DNA of 64,000 nucleotides from JAKAIY01 sp963809385 (GCA_963809385.1 CAWEJL010000008.1:37636-101635); one strand, 5' to 3'; counted from the first letter of the stretch, positions 43,757 through 52,700 are shown. Notes: generated from the letters alone by a model not told the origin. Numbers and translations: made by a program.

Positions 43757-45265
43757 CTAGATGTGGTGGTCGGTGTGGCGGCGCGGGGGTCTGGTGGGCA
43801 CCGTCCCGCGCAGCAGCAAGGCGCGCGCGCCGTCCAGGCTGGGCAGCCCGAGCCGCCGTTGTGGGTGCGCGCCGCTGCGCCGCCAGCCGCCGAGCGTCTG
43901 CGAGAGCGGGGAGAGCGCGCCGATACGCCGCGCATGTCCCACGGAGTTACTGGCGAGCGAGCGCGCGCGCCGCATCGCCCAGCGCCGCCGGCGATTGAGC
44001 GCGCTGGACAGCCGCCCGCGCTGCGCGCGCGGAACATGCTCCCAGACGGATGGCGCGCCGGCTGGCGGGATATACGAGAGAATCAGCCTGGCGATGTCGA
44101 ATGAGGCGCGCGGCTTGCTCAGGCGGCGGACGTTGGCGCGCATTTCGGCCAGTTGCGGGTCGGCGGGGTCGAGCAGCTTCTGGACCGACGCCACCAGCTT
44201 CTCTGTGGAATCGGCGAAGATGCCCAGGTGGTGCTGGCGCACATACTCGACGTTGCCTTCTTCCTGGCCAGGGATGAAGCCAGTCAGGATGATTGGGAGC
44301 CCGCAGGCCATCGCCTCGCTGATGGAGCCCGGCCCGGCCTTAGTCACCACGATGTCGGAGGCGCGCATCAATTCGGGCATCGTGTCTACGAAGCCCATCA
44401 CCTTGGTGGGCATGCGGAAGTGTCCTTTTTCCCGCTCCAGCTCTGCGCGCAGCGCCCGGTTGCGCCCAGTCACCACGATCATTTGCGCGTGCAGCGGCAG
44501 CTCGCCCAGCGCGTAGACCGCTTGCGCCAGGCCGCCGGCTCCTTCGCCGCCGCCGACCAGCAGGATCGCCGGGCGATCCGGGTCGAGGCCGAGCGCCTGT
44601 TTGCGCTGGCGCGCGTCGCCTTCTGGCTCAGCGGCGAATTTCGGGTCTATCGGCATTCCCAGCAGACGGACGCGCTTGGGGGCCAGCCCGCGCGCGATGG
44701 CGTAATCGCGCGCCGCCTCGGTTGGGACAACGCACGTGGTTACCGTGGGCGCCACCCAGGCCGTATGCAGGCTAACCAGATCGGTGATGACGGTGATGAA
44801 CGGAACCCGTACTCCCAGATCGCGTATGACCTGCAAGGTGATGTGATTGAGCAGCGGATGCACGGAAACGATCACGTCGGGCCGGTAGCGTTGGAGCAGC
44901 TGGGTCAATCCCTGACGCAGGAAGGGCTGGGAGATGCGGTAGGCGGCGTTGAAGCGATTGACGGTGTTGGTGAGATGGAAGATTTGAGAGTAGAGCCGCG
45001 GGCTGTGCTTGATAGCTGGGCCATAGAGAAACACGCCTTTGCGCAGGGGAAAGTTGGCGCATTCGGCGAACCCATCCACGATCACGGCGCGCCAGTTGGG
45101 GTCGTGTCGCTGGCCCTGTCGCGCGCGCGGCGGCGCGCCATTGCTGGCCATCCGCGCCTCGACTAGGTTCATCGCGGCGCGGATAGCATTGGCGGCGCTG
45201 CGATGCCCAGCGCCGGTGTCAGAGATCAGAAACAGGACCGTGCGTGGGTGGGACGTTCCTTTCAT
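43757..45265 (-). CDS. glycosyltransferase, MGDG synthase/UgtP type (GT28-like)
   Basis: The 502-residue protein resembles diacylglycerol glycosyltransferases: FLISDTGAGHRSAANAIRAA (N-terminal nucleotide-lipid motif), VSVHPLLNHITLQVIRDLG, FITVITDLVSLHTAW, and the C-terminal VVTKAGPGSISEAMACGLPII plus GQEEGNVEYV. Members transfer Glc or Gal from UDP-sugar to diacylglycerol to make glycolipids on the inner face of the membrane. The C-terminal 100 residues are Arg/Pro-rich and not typical of the family. The phosphatase gene follows in the same direction. Confidence 0.88.
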   Translation of the reverse strand: MKGTSHPRTVLFLISDTGAGHRSAANAIRAAMNLVEARMASNGAPPRARQGQRHDPNWRAVIVDGFAECANFPLRKGVFLYGPAIKHSPRLYSQIFHLTNTVNRFNAAYRISQPFLRQGLTQLLQRYRPDVIVSVHPLLNHITLQVIRDLGVRVPFITVITDLVSLHTAWVAPTVTTCVVPTEAARDYAIARGLAPKRVRLLGMPIDPKFAAEPEGDARQRKQALGLDPDRPAILLVGGGEGAGGLAQAVYALGELPLHAQMIVVTGRNRALRAELEREKGHFRMPTKVMGFVDTMPELMRASDIVVTKAGPGSISEAMACGLPIILTGFIPGQEEGNVEYVRQHHLGIFADSTEKLVASVQKLLDPADPQLAEMRANVRRLSKPRASFDIARLILSYIPPAGAPSVWEHVPRAQRGRLSSALNRRRRWAMRRARSLASNSVGHARRIGALSPLSQTLGGWRRSGAHPQRRLGLPSLDGARALLLRGTVPTRPPRRHTDHHI

Positions 45266-45405
45266 CTCCGCATCTCTCCTGGCGTCTCTTCGACGGCTCG
45301 GCGTGGGATTGGCAGGCGCTGCGCATGACCTTGCGACGATGCGCGTGGCCCGTTACACGTGCGGTGTGGGATGCGCGGCTGGGACGGCATGGGTAGATAG
45401 GGAAA

Positions 45406-45436
45406 GAGGGCGCGTGGCCTGCCGGTCCGCGCCCTC
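45406..45436 (-). terminator. terminator of the L31 gene
   Basis: On the minus strand GAGGGCGCG and CGCGCCCTC pair across a 13-nt loop and are followed by TTTCC. It lies about 37 bp after the rpmE stop. Confidence 0.7.
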
Positions 45437-45473
45437 CGTAGATCGTACGCTCCACGCGGAAGCGCCGGTCGCC

Positions 45474-45710
45474 CTATGCTTCGCTTTCAGCGGCGCCTTC
45501 AGCGGCGCCTTCAGTGATGTTGAAGCGCCTGCGGAAGCGCTCGACTCGTCCGGCGGTATCAAGGATGCGCTGCGTGCCGGTATAGAACGGATGGCACTTG
45601 GCGCAGACATCAACGCGTAGTGACCCCTTCGTGCTGCCGACCTCGAAGCTGTTGCCGCAAGCGCAGGTCACGTGAGCGGTTTGATAGACTGGATGGATTT
45701 CTGGCTTCAT
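45474..45710 (-). CDS. rpmE: 50S ribosomal protein L31
   Basis: The protein has 78 residues from ATG 45710 (MKPEIHPVYQTAHVTC). The zinc-binding form is retained: CACGNSF and VCAKCHPFYTG supply the Cys pairs. RILDTAGRVERFRRRFN is typical. The C-terminal EGAAEGAAESEA is an acidic tail. An in-frame upstream extension (MDNRSQ...) is unlikely to be translated. The gene is divergent from the MFS transporter gene. Confidence 0.93.
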   Translation of the reverse strand: MKPEIHPVYQTAHVTCACGNSFEVGSTKGSLRVDVCAKCHPFYTGTQRILDTAGRVERFRRRFNITEGAAEGAAESEA

Positions 45711-45936
45711 GTAGGTGAGGTTTCTCCCGCGCCGGCGCTCGTCCGGCGCTCTGATCTGGCTGCGATTGTCCATCCTCAGGCAGGTTGGGCGCAGCAGCTA
45801 TGTGTATTTTACCACACCTCCACGGCGCCGTGATAGTCAACGGATGCTTGTCGTTCAACGCATGCTAGAATGGTCACGTGGCTGGCCAGGCGGCTGGCCC
45901 TATTGCGCGGGTGGGCGCCATGAAGCGGAGCGATGG

Positions 45937-47211
45937 ATGGGTGACAAGCTGGCGCCCGAGCGACCCTACAGCGCCGACGCCTGGCGCATCGTCACGGCGC
46001 GCGGCCTGCGTCAGTTCGCCTACGGGCTGCTCGGCGTTACCCTGGCCGTCGCGCTGAGCGAGGACGGCTTTTCGCCGGTCGCTATCGGTGGACTGCTCAC
46101 CGCCGCGCTGGTCGGTGATTTTTGCGCCACCTACCTCATCAGCCTGTTCGCCGACCGCTGGGGGCGCCGCCGCGCGCTTATCGGGCTGGCGCTGATCATG
46201 GCCGCGACTGGCGCCGTCTATGGTCTGACGCGCTCCTACCCTGTGCTGCTCCTGGCGGCGTTCGTTGGCACGCTTGGCACATCCGGCTCGGAAACGGCGC
46301 CATTCCTGCCCATCGATCAGGCGATGCTGCCACAGACCTGCGCGCCCAATCGCCGTACGGCGCTGTTCGCACGCTACAACCTGGCCGCCTCGCTGGCGGG
46401 CGCGCTGGGCGCGCTGGCGGCGGGCGCTCCCGATCTGCTGACGCGCGCCGGGCTGCCTCACTCTGTGGCGCTCAATCTGATGTTCGGCGTCTACGCTGCC
46501 GTTGCGCTCGCCGTCGCCCTGCTGGTGGCGCGTCTGACGCCCCAGGTGGAGGCGCCCCGCCGCGCGCCCGGCGCCACGAGCGGCGGCGGTGAGGGCAGGC
46601 GCGCGTGGATGCGGCTCTTCCCTCCGCTCGGCTCCTCGCGCGGCATCATCCTGCGGCTCGCGGGCCTGTTCAGTGTGGATGCGCTGGCTGGCGCGCTGGT
46701 GACGCAGAGCCTGCTCGCGCTGTACTTCCACCTGCGCTTCGGCGTGCCGCTGAGCGCGCTGGCGCTGCTCTTCTTTGGCGCTAACCTGCTCTCCGCGCTG
46801 TCGTTCCTGGCGGCGGTTCCCCTCGCCCGGCGCTTCGGTCTGCTCAACACGATGGTGTTCACGCACCTGCCTTCGAACGTTCTGCTGATGCTGGTCGCGT
46901 TCATGCCCACCTTCCCGCTGGCAGGCGTCACACTGCTTGCGCGCCAGCTCCTCTCGCAGATGGATGTGCCGACCCGCCAGGCGTATACGATGGCGCTGAC
47001 GCCGCCTGAGGAGCGGACGGCGGCCGCCAGTGTCACATCGCTCGCCCGCAGCGCAGGCTCCGGCGTCAGCCCGCTTATCGCCGGCGCCCTGTTGAGTGGC
47101 GCGCTGGTTGCGCTCGGCCTGCCCCTGCTGATCGGCGGCGGCCTCAAGGTGGTGTATGACCTGGCGCTCTGGACGGTCTTCCGCCACGTTCACCCGCCCG
47201 ACGAGCGCTGA
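45937..47211 (+). CDS. MFS transporter
   Basis: The transporter has 424 residues from ATG 45937 (MGDKLAPERPYSAD). The reading frame opens earlier, but the upstream part is not MFS-like. There are twelve membrane segments, LFADRWGRRRALIG (loop 2-3 motif), a central charged loop with RAPGATSGGGEG, and a second half with DVPTRQAYTMALTPPEERTA, similar to MFS proteins of unknown or drug/metal efflux function. It lies just upstream of the arsenic island but faces toward arsN, with its stop 18 bp from the arsN stop. Involvement in arsenic resistance is only inferred from position. Confidence 0.85.
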   Translation: MGDKLAPERPYSADAWRIVTARGLRQFAYGLLGVTLAVALSEDGFSPVAIGGLLTAALVGDFCATYLISLFADRWGRRRALIGLALIMAATGAVYGLTRSYPVLLLAAFVGTLGTSGSETAPFLPIDQAMLPQTCAPNRRTALFARYNLAASLAGALGALAAGAPDLLTRAGLPHSVALNLMFGVYAAVALAVALLVARLTPQVEAPRRAPGATSGGGEGRRAWMRLFPPLGSSRGIILRLAGLFSVDALAGALVTQSLLALYFHLRFGVPLSALALLFFGANLLSALSFLAAVPLARRFGLLNTMVFTHLPSNVLLMLVAFMPTFPLAGVTLLARQLLSQMDVPTRQAYTMALTPPEERTAAASVTSLARSAGSGVSPLIAGALLSGALVALGLPLLIGGGLKVVYDLALWTVFRHVHPPDER

Positions 47212-47229
47212 GCGGACGGGCTGCCCAGC

Positions 47230-47673
47230 TCAGCCCAGCGTCCGCGTCATCACCGTCGCCGTCTCCGGGCACGCCTCGCGGAACTCGATCGAGGCGCGCA
47301 CCGCTTCCGGCGCGTCCGCGCGCCGAGTCACGCGAAAGCCGAAGCGGGTGAAATAGTCCGCCGCCGTCGTCGTGAAGAGCGTGACATCCGCCAGCCCTTC
47401 AGCGCGCGCTTCATCCAGCAGCCGCGCCACCAATTCACTCGCGATCCAACGCCCGCGCCACTCCGGAGCTACAGCCACTGATCTCAGCAGCCCTGAGCCT
47501 CCATAGAACTCCAGCGCCGCGCAGCCCACCACCCCGGCGTCCGCATGGACCGCCAGCTCAAAGCAGTCCAGCTCCTCGCGCACGCCCGCCAGCGGCAGAC
47601 CGCACGCCTCCAGCAGCGCCCGCACTGCGGGCCAGTCCTCAGCGCGCGCGGACCGGTACACCAACTCGGGCAT
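47230..47673 (-). CDS. arsN: GNAT acetyltransferase of arsenic islands, ArsN type
   Basis: The protein has 147 residues from MPELVYRSARAEDW. LRSVAVAPEWRGRWIASELV is the acetyl-CoA loop, VTLFTTTAADYFTRFGFRVT the C-terminal part. ArsN proteins detoxify organoarsenicals such as arsinothricin by acetylation. The divergent arsR with a shared palindromic operator supports this assignment. Confidence 0.82.
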   Translation of the reverse strand: MPELVYRSARAEDWPAVRALLEACGLPLAGVREELDCFELAVHADAGVVGCAALEFYGGSGLLRSVAVAPEWRGRWIASELVARLLDEARAEGLADVTLFTTTAADYFTRFGFRVTRRADAPEAVRASIEFREACPETATVMTRTLG

Positions 47674-47727
47674 CATGTTCTCCTCATCAGACAGAGACCG
47701 CTTGACTGCAACCCGTCGCATCACATA

Positions 47728-47751
47728 GTATCTCAACAGGTGTTGAGATAC
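47728..47751. promoter_or_regulatory. ArsR operator 1 between arsN and arsR
   Basis: Perfect 11-bp inverted repeat GTATCTCAACA and TGTTGAGATAC around a GG centre. It lies 55 bp from the arsN start and 41 bp from the arsR start, placed to control both. The same TATCTCAA-N4-TGTTGAG core recurs upstream of the aquaglyceroporin gene. Confidence 0.85.
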
Positions 47752-47791
47752 CAGCGCCACAGCGCGCATCGCTACGAGAGGACAGGATAGC

Positions 47792-48211
47792 ATGCCACCA
47801 TCGCCAGTCGCGGATGAAACGGCCATCTCCAGCGCCACAGGGGACACTCTCGCGGAGACCACCACCGTCCTGCGCGCGCTGGCGGACCCGACGCGCCTGC
47901 GCGTCTATCTCCTCCTGCGCCAGGGCGAGGCCTGCGTCTGCGAGATCGCTGCTGAACTGAGCCTGGCGGAAAATCTCGTCTCGCACCACCTGGCGGCCTT
48001 GCGGCGCGTGGGCCTGGCTCGCGACCGCCGCGATCCCAGCGACGCCCGCTGGGTCTACTACCATCTCGACCCAGAGACGCTGGCGCGCCTGGCCCGCACG
48101 CTGGGCGGCCTCTTCGAGCCGCGGACGCTTGGCGCGCGTGCGCCCTCCTGTGGCCCCGCCGCGCCGCTCCCCACGCCCCGCCGCGCGCTCCGTTCAGCGC
48201 GCCAGCCCTGA
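47792..48211 (+). CDS. arsR: ArsR-family arsenic-responsive repressor
   Basis: The 139-residue protein has ArsR HTH features: LRALADPTRLRVYLLLRQGE, then ACVCEIAAELSLAENLVSHH (the As(III)-binding CxC on the alpha3 helix, ELCVC type), and RRDPSDARWVYYHLDPETLA. A Pro/Arg-rich tail with one more Cys (APSCGPAAP) follows. In the absence of arsenite it should repress arsN, itself and the aquaglyceroporin gene through the two operators. The start is ATG 47792. Confidence 0.93.
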   Translation: MPPSPVADETAISSATGDTLAETTTVLRALADPTRLRVYLLLRQGEACVCEIAAELSLAENLVSHHLAALRRVGLARDRRDPSDARWVYYHLDPETLARLARTLGGLFEPRTLGARAPSCGPAAPLPTPRRALRSARQP

Positions 48212-48254
48212 CACACTCGCGCAGCCCTTTCATACAGGTATCTGTCGTGGGCGT

Positions 48255-48273
48255 TATCTCAATCACTGTTGAG
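48255..48273. promoter_or_regulatory. ArsR operator 2 upstream of the aquaglyceroporin gene
   Basis: TATCTCAA-TCAC-TGTTGAG has the same core and 4-nt spacing as operator 1, and lies 30 bp before the aquaglyceroporin start. The outer bases are less symmetric. Confidence 0.75.
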
Positions 48274-48302
48274 GCATTTCGATCTGGAGGCTATGCGCAG
48301 AC

Positions 48303-49094
48303 ATGACAGCTTTGGCGGCTCACTCGCCGCGATTTCCGCGCCCCGCGCCCGGCGCTGGCGCCCGCCCGCTGGTACCGCTGCGGGCGGCGATGGTGGCTGA
48401 GGCGGTCGGAACCTTCGGCCTGGTCTTCGCCGGCTGTGGCGCAATCATGGTGGATCAGCTCTCCGGCGGGCGTGTGACGCACGTCGGCGTTGGTCTGGTC
48501 TTCGGGATGATCATCACCGCCATGATCTACGCGACTGGCCACATCAGTGGCGCGCACCTGAACCCGGCGGTGACGCTCGGCTTCACCGTCAGCGGGCGCT
48601 TCCCCGCGCGGCGCCTGCCCGCCTACTGGGCCGCGCAGCTCGCGGGCGCCAGCGCGGCGGCGTTGTTCCTGCGCTGGACGCTGGGGAATGTGGCGCATAT
48701 GGGCGCGACGACACCGGCCATCGGCAGCGCAACTCAGTCGTTCGTCATGGAGACGCTGCTGACGTTCTTCCTGATGCTGGTCATCATGGCCGTCGCCACG
48801 GACGACCGCGCGGAGGGGCGGGCCGCCGCGCTGGCCATTGGCGCGACCGTCGGGCTGGAGGCGCTCTTCGCTGGCCCAGTGAGCGGCGCCTCGATGAACC
48901 CGGCGCGCTCGCTAGGCCCCGCTCTCGTCGCGGGCGTCTGGACGGCCCAATGGGTCTACCTCATCGCGCCCGCGCTCGGCGCCAGCGCGGCGGCGCTGCT
49001 CTACGAATGGCTGCGCGCGGCCTCGCGCCTGGATGGCGCGGGCTCTCGCGATCACGCCCGAAATCATGCGAGTAGCCGTCGCCGAGACGGTTGA
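48303..49094 (+). CDS. aquaglyceroporin of the arsenic operon (arsenite channel type)
   Basis: This MIP-family protein has 263 residues. Both pore loops carry Asn-Pro-Ala motifs: SGAHLNPAVTLGF and SGASMNPARSLGP. Six membrane segments are seen. In operons with arsR and arsC, such channels (AqpS in Sinorhizobium) let arsenite leave the cell in place of ArsB or Acr3 pumps. The ATG at 48303 lies 9 bp before arsC reading in the same direction. The N-terminal 25 residues are Pro/Arg-rich and variable. Confidence 0.9.
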   Translation: MTALAAHSPRFPRPAPGAGARPLVPLRAAMVAEAVGTFGLVFAGCGAIMVDQLSGGRVTHVGVGLVFGMIITAMIYATGHISGAHLNPAVTLGFTVSGRFPARRLPAYWAAQLAGASAAALFLRWTLGNVAHMGATTPAIGSATQSFVMETLLTFFLMLVIMAVATDDRAEGRAAALAIGATVGLEALFAGPVSGASMNPARSLGPALVAGVWTAQWVYLIAPALGASAAALLYEWLRAASRLDGAGSRDHARNHASSRRRDG

Positions 49095-49103
49095 GGAGGC
49101 GCT

Positions 49104-49553
49104 ATGACGACTGGGCAAACGAACAACCCAACCCCACAGCGCGTGCTGTTCCTCTGTACGCATAACTCGTCGCGCTCGCAAATGGCGGAGGGGCTGCTCA
49201 ACGCCCGCGCCGGGGGGCGCTACGTGGCGTCCAGCGCGGGCACGCATCCCCGCGCGATCCATCCGCTGGCCGTCCAAGCGATGGGGGAGCTGGGGATAGA
49301 CATCAGCGAGGCGGCGGGCCACCGCGCCAAGAGCCTTACGGAATTCACCGGCCAGCCATTCGATCTGGTCGTCACCGTCTGTGATGACGCCGCTGAGGAG
49401 TGCCCGTTCTTCCCCGGCGCGCGCCGCCAGGTCCACTGGGGATTCCCGGACCCCAGCGCCGCCACCGGCTCGGAGGAGCAGCGGCTGGCGGTCTTCCACC
49501 AGATCCGCGACGCCATCGCCGAGCGCATAGACCGCTTCCTGGCGGAGGGCTAA
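49104..49553 (+). CDS. arsC: arsenate reductase, low-molecular-weight phosphatase type (thioredoxin-coupled)
   Basis: The 149-residue protein has the P-loop FLCTHNSSRSQMAEGLL with catalytic Cys, the resolving-cysteine segment VTVCDDAAEECPFFPG and GFPDPSAATGSEEQ at the acid loop. It reduces As(V) to As(III), which can then leave through the upstream aquaglyceroporin. It starts 10 bp after that gene, and a bidirectional terminator follows. Confidence 0.93.
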   Translation: MTTGQTNNPTPQRVLFLCTHNSSRSQMAEGLLNARAGGRYVASSAGTHPRAIHPLAVQAMGELGIDISEAAGHRAKSLTEFTGQPFDLVVTVCDDAAEECPFFPGARRQVHWGFPDPSAATGSEEQRLAVFHQIRDAIAERIDRFLAEG

Positions 49554-49578
49554 ACGCCCGCGCGACTACCCGAAAACA

Positions 49579-49616
49579 GACAGCCCCCACGCACCGCGCG
49601 GAGCGTGGGGGCTGTC
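49579..49616. terminator. bidirectional terminator after arsC
   Basis: Perfect 14-bp arms GACAGCCCCCACGC and GCGTGGGGGCTGTC with a 10-nt loop. It lies between convergent arsC and the large membrane protein gene. Confidence 0.85.
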
Positions 49617-49633
49617 GTGATAGTCCGGATGGC

Positions 49634-51491
49634 TCAAGCCAGCTCGTACATATCCTCTGGGTCAGGGCCAGCGGCGATGTAGGCGAATGCGCCCACCATC
49701 GTCAGGACGAATCCCAACTCGACCAACTCTTCATAGACGAAGGGCATGTTGTAGATGATGACCGTCTCCGCGATGCCGACCAGCGCCACGATGACGATAG
49801 CCAGCGCCCAGCGACCGCTACCCGCCTGCAATGCGCTGATGAGCGCCGCCGCGATGCCGACCACCTCGAAGCAGATGCCCGCGAGGAACCAGGCCTGGCC
49901 GCCGCCCATCGCGTCCCAGCCGTAGTAGAGCACGTCCCAGCGGTAGCCGATGATCGAGCCGATCAGCTCGAACATCAGCGCGAAGATCAGCGCCCACATC
50001 GCGAACTTGCGGATCTTGCTCATTGGCTTGCGGCGCACCAGCAGGGTGATCTGGAAGGCCGCGAAGCCGCCCATCAGCAGCAGCGCCCAGAAGGCGTCGT
50101 GCAGCCCGCCCTTGCCCGGCTGATAGAAGAGCGCCAGCGCCTCGACCTCGAAGAACGACGGCATCGAGAGCATCGCGAATCCCGTCAGGTAGACCAGCAG
50201 CAGCGTGATCAGCACCAGCCACTGGCCCGTGCAGCCCAGCGGCTCGGGGCGGGTCGGCGCGAACTCGACCTGCGTCGCCCAGGTCCAGACGAAGGCCAGC
50301 AGCGCGAAGCCGCCGCCAGCATCAGGCCGAAGGGCGATCTGCGTCGGGTCATCCTGGTGGATGAGCGTCACCGCCATCGCCGCCCAGACGATGCCATACG
50401 TGCCGCCCAGCACGACCATGATTGCGCTTGGTGCACCAGAAGTAGAGGCCCGCCATCATCAGGCCGAAGGGAATCGAGAAGACGATGGCGCAGATGAGAT
50501 AGCCCGTGAATGGCGTGAAGGTGCAGCTAGCCGGGAATCTCGGTCTTCTGCGCGCACTGCACCCAGAACTGGTCGGTGTCGTACTGGTGAATGAGGTAGA
50601 CCAGCGGATACGACGACCGCCCACAGTCACCAGCAGCGGCACGCCGACATTGCCGAGCAGCCCCACGACGCCGTGCAGGTAGTTGCCGGGCATGAACTGC
50701 TCGCGGTTGCGCATCATTACGGGGAGCAGCCACGCCACCAGCGCCAGCAGCGCGACAGAGCATCGCGATGAAGAGGAGGATGTTGCCGATCACGCCCGCC
50801 GTCCCCTTCGGGTCGAAGCCGGTGGGCGCGAAGGTGAAGACGGTCAGCCAGACAGCGATGAGCGCCACCGAGGCCGTCACGAGCCACGCGCACGGTGTAG
50901 TCACGCGCGGGGCCGTAGAAGCGGCCGGAGAGGATCGCCGGATTCAGAGACCGCGATGACGAACATGCCCAGGCCGATGATCAGCCCCAGGAGGCCAATC
51001 GCCTTGATGTCCATGCTCTGCGGCTGGAACCAGATCGCATTGAACAGCCAACTCTGGCTCGGATTCGGCCAGTAGGTCGTCGTGACGGTGTTCACGCCGT
51101 TGACGATCTGCGAGGTGGTCATCGCGTCGGGCAGGTACTCGTGCCAGGCGCCGGTGAAGACTTGAAGAGCGAAATAGTCCGCCGATCGCCGCGATGCGCC
51201 GCGCCCACCACCGCGAAGAGCGGCCAGGGAATCAGCGGGCTGGGTCATAGAGCAGCGCGATCTCGAAGGCGATGAATCGCCGAGTCCGATCGAGAGCAGG
51301 CCCATATCGAGGAAGCCCTGCTCCAGGCGAGTCAGCTTGGCCAGAGTGTCGAGATAGTGAAGAAGTAGCTCGGAATCTGGCCGACCAGGATGGCGGCGAG
51401 GAAGAACAAGCCGACCGCTATCGACGACCGCTCGCGCCCACGACATCGGCTTTTCATGTTCGCGCGTGGGCGCCGCTGCCGTAATTGCCAT
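49634..51491 (-). pseudogene. polytopic membrane protein of the bc operon, unknown family, multiply frameshifted
   Basis: Pieces in several minus-strand frames join into one protein of about 615 residues with roughly twelve membrane segments. The order is MAITAAAPTREHEKPMSWAR; SIAVGLFFLAAILVGQIPSY; LTRLEQGFLDMGLLSIGLGD; FALQVFTGAWHEYLPDAM; DIKAIGLLGLIIGLGMFVIA; WLVTASVALIAVWLTVFTFA; NYLHGVVGLLGNVGVPLLVT; FTPFTGYLICAIVFSIPFGL; then an intact 261-residue C-terminal part from about 50419 (LGGTYGIVWAAMAVTLIHQD to DPEDMYELA). Frame changes cluster between 50400 and 51450. It is last in the cytochrome bc operon. No heme or copper motif was seen. It could anchor or transport for the complex; this is inference. 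Confidence 0.65.
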
Positions 51492-51612
51492 GAATCATGA
51501 TCCCTTTCAGAGCAATGATTCCCGCTTCTACTGGGCGGCGCAAGGACGCCGAGCGCGGGACGCGACATCGAAGCGGCCCAGCCGACGCAAACAGACTGGG
51601 CCGCGTTCGCGC

Positions 51613-52637
51613 TTATTGGACGGTGATCCAGCCGATCATCGCCGGGTGGATACCGCAGTAGAACGGATACTCGCCGGGCGTGGTGAAGGTGTAGCTATAC
51701 TTTTCGCCCGTGTTGAGGATGGCCGAGTCCGGGAACTTGTTGTTCGGCGTGCCACCGGAGCCGCTCACCACGTTGTGCGGGATACCTGCTGTGTTGTTGA
51801 TCCAGGTAATGGTCGTACCCGCCTTGATGATGATATTTGGCGAGGTACCACCGACGATCTGCCAGTCAATCCAGAGCTGTTCGTCGTCGAGGTCACCGCT
51901 TCGATGGTAACGGCCTTGTCTGCAGTCTTGTCCATGAACGAGTTGGCGGGTGGCTTGCTGCCACCCTTCTTCTCGGCCTGATACTCGGCCTGTTGCGTCG
52001 CGTTTATCAGCGTCGCGTAGACATAGTCAAAGCCGTTGAGTTCGACAGCCCCTTCGTGGCGGTGTACGCGGGGTCAGATGAGCGAATCAACGTCGACCAG
52101 ATAGTTGATGTCATCGGTGTCAGTGAGCCGCCGTATTTGTCGAGCCAGGCGGGCATCAGCAGTACGGCGGGATTGTTCGGATTGGCGATGCCGCCGGAGA
52201 TGATGCGGGTCAGGTCCTCGTCGGTCAGCTTCGCGACATCGGGGTTGTTGTTCAGCTTCGGGCCGTTGAGACCCTGGCCGAGATAGCCGTGACAGGACGG
52301 CGCAATACTGGCCGTAGATCGCCGCGCCGCGCTGCAGCGTCAGGTCGTATTGCGCGGCCTGCGCGTTCGCCTGCACCTGCGTCTGCGCTACAATCATGAA
52401 GGGGATGATCAGGCCGATCGCGATGAGCAGAATAAGTGAAGCGTAGCCGGTCTTCGTTACCGCGTTGCCACGGGAGTAGAAGACGTAGACCATTGCGGCG
52501 ACCGCCAGTGAGACGACGGCCAGGCCGAATGCGATCTTGCCGTCCAGCACAGCCGTTACGCCCAGCAGGGCGAACAGCACAGCGAATCCGACGCCCGCCG
52601 TTACCGCGATCAGGCCAGGATTCCGATTACCATCCAT
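51613..52637 (-). pseudogene. membrane-anchored cytochrome c-cupredoxin fusion, frameshifted
   Basis: One gene of about 340 codons read across frames. The order is three hydrophobic segments (VTAGVGFAVLFALLGVTAVL; GYASLILLIAIGLIIPFMI); a class I cytochrome c domain with AAIYGQYCA then CHGYLGQGLNGPKLNNN (CxxCH, with one base inserted next to it) and LLMPAWLDKYGG (Met ligand); then NGFDYVYATLINATQQAEYQ; and a plastocyanin-like cupredoxin: IIIKAGTTITWINNTAGIPH and GEYPFYCGIHPAMIGWITVQ (His, Cys, His, Met copper ligands). Frame changes lie near 51880, 52030-52130 and 52290. It probably passes electrons from the bc complex to a terminal acceptor on the outer face of the membrane. Confidence 0.8.
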
Positions 52638-52700
52638 TACGCTACCTCGTCACCTCGTCGTTCGCCTTGCGTGAGCGCCAGTGTGCGCGCTGATGGGCGC

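Noticed and set aside
41479..44037. A single giant fusion protein of phosphatase and propeller
   Set aside because: The lipobox and ribosome site in the middle and the natural phosphatase end in the next frame favour two genes.
45874..47193. Open frame of 439 codons antisense to the MFS gene
   Set aside because: Arg/Gln-rich shadow of a well-supported membrane protein gene; no ribosome site.
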